From the NCBI GenBank assembly GCA_023415655.1, contig JAEZKD010000021.1, forward strand, positions 1 to 9,294: a stretch of DNA of 9,294 nucleotides, in the 5' to 3' direction. Origin of the DNA: Bacillota bacterium (GTDB taxonomy: Bacteria; Bacillota; Clostridia; Lachnospirales; Lachnospiraceae). A program made the position numbers and the translations under genes. This document shows, in pieces, positions 6,601 to 9,294 of the stretch; the stretch's first letter is position 1, and each line of letters begins with the position of its first letter. Below the pieces are notes generated by a model. The model worked only from the letters and a program-made list of their open reading frames with translations, searched no databases and was not told the DNA's origin.

Positions 6601-6620
6601 CTACAGAGTCGACGCTGTAG
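6601..6620. promoter_or_regulatory. 20-bp palindrome at the transcription start, candidate Lrp-type operator
   Basis: CTACAGAGTCGACGCTGTAG is its own reverse complement except for one mismatched pair (A7/G14). It lies 4 bases after the -10 box and 30 bases before the Lrp-type ATG. Lrp/AsnC proteins commonly repress their own gene, so this is a natural autoregulatory site. In RNA it could also form a small 5' hairpin. Confidence 0.45.
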
Positions 6621-6650
6621 TATTTGGAGTGAAGAAGGAGGAACCGAATT

Positions 6651-7172
6651 ATGAATCTAGAAGGATTAGATGTAATCGACAATAAGATATTAAACGTGAT
6701 TCAGAACAATGCAAGACTTAGTTATTCAGACATTGCAGAATTAGTAGGTTTATCCAGAGTAGCGGTGAAAAATCGAATGGATGTAATGGAGAAGAATGGA
6801 ATTATTCAAGGTTATAAAACAATCATTAATTCTTCAAAGGTTCCAAATGGAATTTCATTTATTCTTGATCTTGAAGTCATCCCAGAATTATATCAAGAGG
6901 TTGTAGAGGTTTTAGGGAGAGATCGTTATTTACGTCAGGTTTATAGTACGACAGGTGATTGTCACCTTCACGCGGTTGGGTTTGCTCCGAATACGAAAAC
7001 TTTAGAAAGTCATGTTAACTATCTTTATCGTAACACAAAGGGGATTCGTAAGCTTGGATGGCAGATTTTGATGTCTACGATAAAGAATCTAGATGGAGGC
7101 GTTGAATATGAAAGAAAGCAAGAAGACATTAATCAATATGGTGAATCATCTGTTGAAAGGAACAACAATTGA
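6651..7172 (+). CDS. Lrp/AsnC-family transcriptional regulator
   Basis: A 173-residue protein. Residues ~5-60 are the Lrp-type winged helix-turn-helix: LDVIDNKILNVIQNNARLSY followed by SDIAELVGLSRVAVKNRMDV with recognition helix SRVAVKNRM, then NGIIQGYKTIIN. Residues ~65-145 are the RAM/AsnC effector-binding and oligomerisation domain (ISFILDLEV, then RQVYSTTGDCHLHAVGF), where amino acids bind in known members. The ligand is not predictable here. The last ~25 residues extend past the usual end and are encoded in the stretch that also carries the ribosome site and start of the next gene (65-base overlap). AAGGAGG nine bases before the ATG is a near-perfect ribosome site. The start-site palindrome at 6601-6620 suggests autoregulation. 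Confidence 0.9.
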   Translation: MNLEGLDVIDNKILNVIQNNARLSYSDIAELVGLSRVAVKNRMDVMEKNGIIQGYKTIINSSKVPNGISFILDLEVIPELYQEVVEVLGRDRYLRQVYSTTGDCHLHAVGFAPNTKTLESHVNYLYRNTKGIRKLGWQILMSTIKNLDGGVEYERKQEDINQYGESSVERNNN

Positions 7173-7488
7173 GGAAATAAAAAAGAAACGCGGAGGTCTT
7201 TTAAAATATCCTATCTACATGAGCAAAGAGTTTATGGAGACCGATGTAACCGAGCTCGATTTATCCCCTCGTTCTTATAATTGTCTAAAAAGAGCTGGGT
7301 TTGATCGTGTTGGAATTCTTGTAGACAATATGGAGGGACGAGAAGATTTACTTAAGATAAGAAATCTTGGTAAAAAAAGTGCGGATGAGATTATGACACA
7401 TATATTTTTGTTCCAATTTTCCTTGTTAAGTTCAGAGAGACAAATAACGTACTTACATAGGTTGAAAGAGTTGAATGGTGTATTGTAA
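7108..7488 (+). CDS. Free-standing RNA polymerase alpha C-terminal-domain-like protein
   Basis: 126 residues from ATG 7108, chosen because GGAGG lies eight bases upstream, inside the Lrp-type gene. Residues ~1-45 are a basic, unrecognised segment (TTIEEIKKKRGGLLKYPIYM). Residues ~46-100 match the alphaCTD of RpoA: VTELDLSPRSYNCLKRAGFD, then LVDN, then DLLKIRNLGKKSADEI, two helix-hairpin-helix units. By alignment with E. coli alpha, DNA-contact residues R265, N268, K271, G296, K298 and S299 correspond to R55, N58, K61, G88, K90 and S91, all kept. The loop between the motifs is two residues longer. It has no alpha N-terminal domain, so it cannot assemble polymerase; it is not rpoA. The 65-base overlap suggests translational coupling to the Lrp-type regulator and a joint role. 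Its function is inference: binding A/T-rich DNA or a transcription factor. Confidence 0.8.
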   Translation: MKESKKTLINMVNHLLKGTTIEEIKKKRGGLLKYPIYMSKEFMETDVTELDLSPRSYNCLKRAGFDRVGILVDNMEGREDLLKIRNLGKKSADEIMTHIFLFQFSLLSSERQITYLHRLKELNGVL

Positions 7489-7498
7489 TACTCCATTC
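7473..7498. other. 26-base inverted repeat spanning a stop codon
   Basis: GAATGG (7473-7478) pairs with CCATTC (7493-7498), and GTATT (7480-7484) with AATAC (7487-7491), with one T/T mismatch between them. The TAA of the alphaCTD-like gene lies at the tip. No T-run follows, so it is not a classic intrinsic terminator. It may be a weak or factor-dependent end, a processing hairpin, or a protein-binding site between this operon and the macro-domain gene. Confidence 0.5.
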
Positions 7499-7530
7499 GT
7501 TACTAACATTCTACAAATAATAGATTAGGT

Positions 7531-7559
7531 TTGCAGGATGATGCCTTGGTTCATATAAA
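7531..7559 (+). promoter_or_regulatory. Candidate promoter of the macro-domain gene
   Basis: TTGCAG (7531-7536), a 17-base spacer and TATAAA (7554-7559) give a start near 7566, just before the GGGGAT ribosome site. The -35 box is weak. If real, it argues against a TTG start at 7531, which would overlap the promoter. Confidence 0.4.
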
Positions 7560-7581
7560 GGTAAGAAAGGGGATTATAAAA

Positions 7582-8895
7582 ATGCCATTTAAAATAGTTC
7601 GAAATGACATTACGAAGATGCATGTGGATGCAATTGTAAATACAGCCAATGAAGAACCAATCTTTTCAAGTGGTACCGATACTGCAGTGTATAAAGCAGC
7701 AGGTGTTCAGGATTTGTTGAAGGAACGACAAAAAATTGGCTATCTGAAGGAAGGGGAGGTAGCAATCACACCTGGTTTTCAGCTTCCAGCTAAGTACATT
7801 CTTCATGCAGTAAGCCCTTTTTATATAGATGGAACCCAAGGGGAGGAAGAAAAACTACGCTCCTGCTATGAAAAGAGTTTAGAACTTGCCCTTAAGTATG
7901 GATGTAAAAGTATTGCATTTCCATTGATTGCAACTGGGAGCTACGGCTATCCAAAAGCACAAGGAATGGAGATTGCACTGAATGTCATTCATAATTTCTT
8001 ATTAAAAGAAGATATGATGATTTATCTGGTTGTTTTTGACCAAGAAGCAGTACGCTTATCAGGACAGATCTTTGAGGAAATCGAAGCCTTCATAGACGAG
8101 AACTATGTGGATGAAAAGATGGAGACCGAGTATTCATTTGGCTTTGAATATCAAAGAAGGATGTTGGATTATGAAGAATATCTAACAGATTCTTTTGGTG
8201 GTACGTCTGAGTGGGATGATGATCTAGACGGTTATGATGAGACAGAGCTTGATGGTGAGATAGAAGTTGATGATGAGATAGAGCTTGAAGAGGAGACAGA
8301 GCTTAAAGAAGAGATAGAGCTTGAAGAGGAGATAGAGACTGAAGAAGAGACAAGGCTTTATTCTGAGTCAAAGTTAGTAGATGAGAATGAGATTGATGAT
8401 AAGACAGAAATTAATCTCGGGATTGAAATTAATGTTGAATCTAATATCGATGTTCAGTCTGATTTTGATTTTTATCAACCGAAACGATCAACTCCGAAAC
8501 CAAGTCAAAGCTCTAAAAGTCGTTCTCTAGAAGATATCGTAAAACATATTGGTGAGACCTTTCAACAACAGCTCTTTCGGTTAATTGATGAACGAGGACG
8601 AGATGAGGTGGAGGTTTATAAGAAAGCTGGTAAGGATAAGAGATTCTTCTCCAAAATCAGATCTAATATAAATTATCAACCAAGTAAGCATACCGTATTT
8701 GCCTTTGCCTTGTCGCTACAATTATCCTTAGATGAAACGAAAGATTTACTTGCAAGTGCAGGCTTTGCACTTTCGCCAAGCAATCGATTTGATCTTATCA
8801 TGCAATATGTACTTGAGCAAAGGATTTACGACTTGTTAAAGATTGATTGTATACTTTACGACTTTGGAGAGGAACATTATTTTAATTGTGAATAA
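7582..8895 (+). CDS. Macro-domain protein with hexapeptide-repeat linker and C-terminal helical domain
   Basis: 437 residues from ATG 7582, behind an AAAGGGGAT site. Residues 1-~170 are a macro domain, the fold that binds ADP-ribose or removes it or O-acetyl groups. It shows NDIT (8-11), DAIVNTAN (16-23), AITPGFQLPAKYILHAVSPF and the phosphate loop FPLIATGSYGYPKAQG (113-128). The usual glycine-rich NxxLxGGGGVD loop is replaced by ANEEPIFSSGTDTAVY, so hydrolase activity is not assured. Residues ~175-219 are acidic. Residues 220-297 are thirteen exact-length six-residue repeats, also acidic. After a basic/serine hinge (KRSTPKPSQSSKSR), residues 314-437 form a helical domain (LFRLIDERGRDEVEVYKKAG, FFSKIRSNINYQPSKHTVFA, LDETKDLLASAGF) resembling Cro/C1-type helix-turn-helix folds. 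I recall this domain pairing from other Clostridia. It may read ADP-ribose signals; DNA binding is unproven. Confidence 0.85.
   Translation: MPFKIVRNDITKMHVDAIVNTANEEPIFSSGTDTAVYKAAGVQDLLKERQKIGYLKEGEVAITPGFQLPAKYILHAVSPFYIDGTQGEEEKLRSCYEKSLELALKYGCKSIAFPLIATGSYGYPKAQGMEIALNVIHNFLLKEDMMIYLVVFDQEAVRLSGQIFEEIEAFIDENYVDEKMETEYSFGFEYQRRMLDYEEYLTDSFGGTSEWDDDLDGYDETELDGEIEVDDEIELEEETELKEEIELEEEIETEEETRLYSESKLVDENEIDDKTEINLGIEINVESNIDVQSDFDFYQPKRSTPKPSQSSKSRSLEDIVKHIGETFQQQLFRLIDERGRDEVEVYKKAGKDKRFFSKIRSNINYQPSKHTVFAFALSLQLSLDETKDLLASAGFALSPSNRFDLIMQYVLEQRIYDLLKIDCILYDFGEEHYFNCE
8239..8472 (+). repeat. Thirteen in-phase 18-bp tandem repeats (6 residues each)
   Basis: The linker of the macro-domain protein is 13 consecutive 18-bp units without any insertion or deletion. 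The consensus residue pattern is E-[IT]-E-[LIV]-acidic-acidic, for example EIELEE, ETELKE, ENEIDD, ESNIDV. Units 3 (8275-8292) and 5 (8311-8328) are identical at the DNA level, and units 4 and 6 differ by a few bases. Identity falls off towards the 3' end, where units such as QSDFDF keep only the spacing and the hydrophobic fourth position. Confidence 0.8.
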
Positions 8896-8965
8896 GATAA
8901 GGAATATATGGATGTTGTTGAAAGCCTTTTTCTCATAAGAGATTTCACATTATTTTTGTTGTATG

Positions 8966-8993
8966 AAAAGTCGCCTCGTAAGCGACTTTTTTT
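8966..8993 (+). terminator. Intrinsic terminator after the macro-domain gene
   Basis: AAAAGTCGC (8966-8974) pairs with GCGACTTTT (8982-8990) across a 7-base loop and continues into seven T (8987-8993). An outer GTATG/CATAC (8961-8965, 8994-8998) could extend it. It separates the macro-domain gene from the vWA gene. Confidence 0.85.
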
Positions 8994-9055
8994 CATACTC
9001 CATCTGATATCCTAGGGATAGAAACAAAAACCAATATCAATGGAGGGCAATTTGT

Positions 9056-9294
9056 ATGAAAAAGAATGTAACAGAAATCGTATTTATCTTAGACAGAAGT
9101 GGTTCTATGAGTGGATTAGAGAAAGATACCATTGGTGGGTATAATTCTCTTTTAGAAAAGCAGAAGAAAGAAGAAGGACAGGTCCTAGTTTCCACTGTTT
9201 TATTCGATGATAAGCAGGAAGTTCTTCACGATCGAGTAGATTTGAATGAGCTCAAGCCAATGACAGAGAATGAATACTATGTGAGAGGGTGTAC
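9056..9294 (+). CDS. von Willebrand factor A (vWA) domain protein, N-terminal part (3' truncated)
   Basis: Starts at ATG 9056 behind a GGAGGG site and runs off the right edge after about 79 codons. The N-terminal VTEIVFILDRSGSMSGLEKD holds the metal-ion-dependent adhesion site motif D-x-S-x-S (DRSGS, about residues 13-17). It is followed by TIGGYNSLLEKQKKEEGQ and LVSTVLFDDKQEVLHDRVDL; the last visible residues, EYYVRGC, lead into the MIDAS threonine expected just past the edge. There is no signal peptide, so the protein is cytoplasmic, like TerY-type vWA proteins of bacterial stress systems. Such proteins bind partners through a Mg2+ ion. A terminator lies 60 bases upstream, so it has its own promoter, which I could not place with confidence; a TATCC-TAG-GGATA palindrome lies at 9008-9020. 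Confidence 0.85.
   Translation, partial: MKKNVTEIVFILDRSGSMSGLEKDTIGGYNSLLEKQKKEEGQVLVSTVLFDDKQEVLHDRVDLNELKPMTENEYYVRGC

Larger units (their letters stand above)
6256..6650. other. 395-base intergenic region: terminator, promoters, short palindromes, no gene seen
   Basis: No convincing gene is present. It contains the terminator at 6388-6435, candidate promoters at 6494-6522 and 6568-6596, and a 20-bp palindrome at 6601-6620. Two weaker inverted repeats are CATATGT/ACATATG (6301-6307, 6327-6333) and ACCATTA/TAATGGT (6441-6447, 6474-6480). A near direct repeat of TTTGACCTTACTTT (6418-6431) recurs as TTTGACCTACTTT (6449-6461). Confidence 0.6.

Noticed and set aside
7108..7488. Gene for the RNA polymerase alpha subunit (rpoA).
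   Set aside because: It lacks the ~230-residue alpha N-terminal domain and the ribosomal-protein gene context of rpoA.
7531..7581. TTG start for the macro-domain protein, adding 17 residues.
   Set aside because: The macro fold begins right at MPFKIVRNDIT; the extra residues have no ribosome site and overlap a candidate promoter.
8239..8472. CRISPR-like array because of regular repeats.
   Set aside because: The 18-bp units are contiguous without spacers and lie in frame inside a gene, so they are protein-coding tandem repeats.

Overview
The window looks like a piece of a low-GC Firmicutes chromosome, most likely a Clostridia/Lachnospiraceae species (Lachnoclostridium phytofermentans-like). 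The basis is A/T-rich DNA, strong AGGAGG-type ribosome binding sites, U-tract terminators, and a gene set typical of that group. The assignment comes from recognising protein families, not from a search. The genes are mostly housekeeping and accessory. No IS element, CRISPR array, tRNA or rRNA was seen.

Layout. (1) Positions 1-551 hold the 3' end of a flavin/NADH oxidoreductase of the 2-enoate reductase / 2,4-dienoyl-CoA reductase type. It is closed by a strong terminator that also serves the convergent gene on its right. (2) Positions 663-2230 hold a divergent pair: a TetR/AcrR-type repressor (minus strand) and an EamA/DMT exporter (plus strand). This is the usual arrangement of a regulator and the transporter it controls. 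(3) Positions 2337-2774 encode a small unrecognised membrane-anchored protein. The roughly 415-base stretch after it has no intact gene but contains a decayed Nudix hydrolase that has lost its whole catalytic core (2920-3158). (4) Positions 3191-6255 are a plus-strand series: an AlkX/YcaQ-type DNA glycosylase, a 67-residue protein with a CxxCxC motif, a GNAT acetyltransferase and a nitroreductase, followed by a terminator. (5) A 395-base intergenic region holds that terminator and two candidate promoters. (6) Positions 6651-7488 are a two-gene operon: an Lrp/AsnC regulator whose 3' end overlaps a gene for a free-standing protein resembling the C-terminal domain of the RNA polymerase alpha subunit. 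(7) Positions 7582-8895 encode a macro-domain protein with an acidic linker of thirteen hexapeptide repeats and a C-terminal helical domain. A terminator follows. (8) From 9056 a von Willebrand A (vWA) domain protein runs off the right edge.

The most interesting region is 6490-9294. An Lrp-type regulator is translationally coupled to a miniature alphaCTD that keeps the residues alphaCTD uses to bind DNA. A near-perfect 20-bp palindrome sits at the predicted transcription start of this operon, so a self-regulating two-protein module that alters polymerase recruitment is a reasonable hypothesis. Next to it, the macro-domain protein and the vWA protein may belong to a stress or signalling cluster that continues beyond the window.
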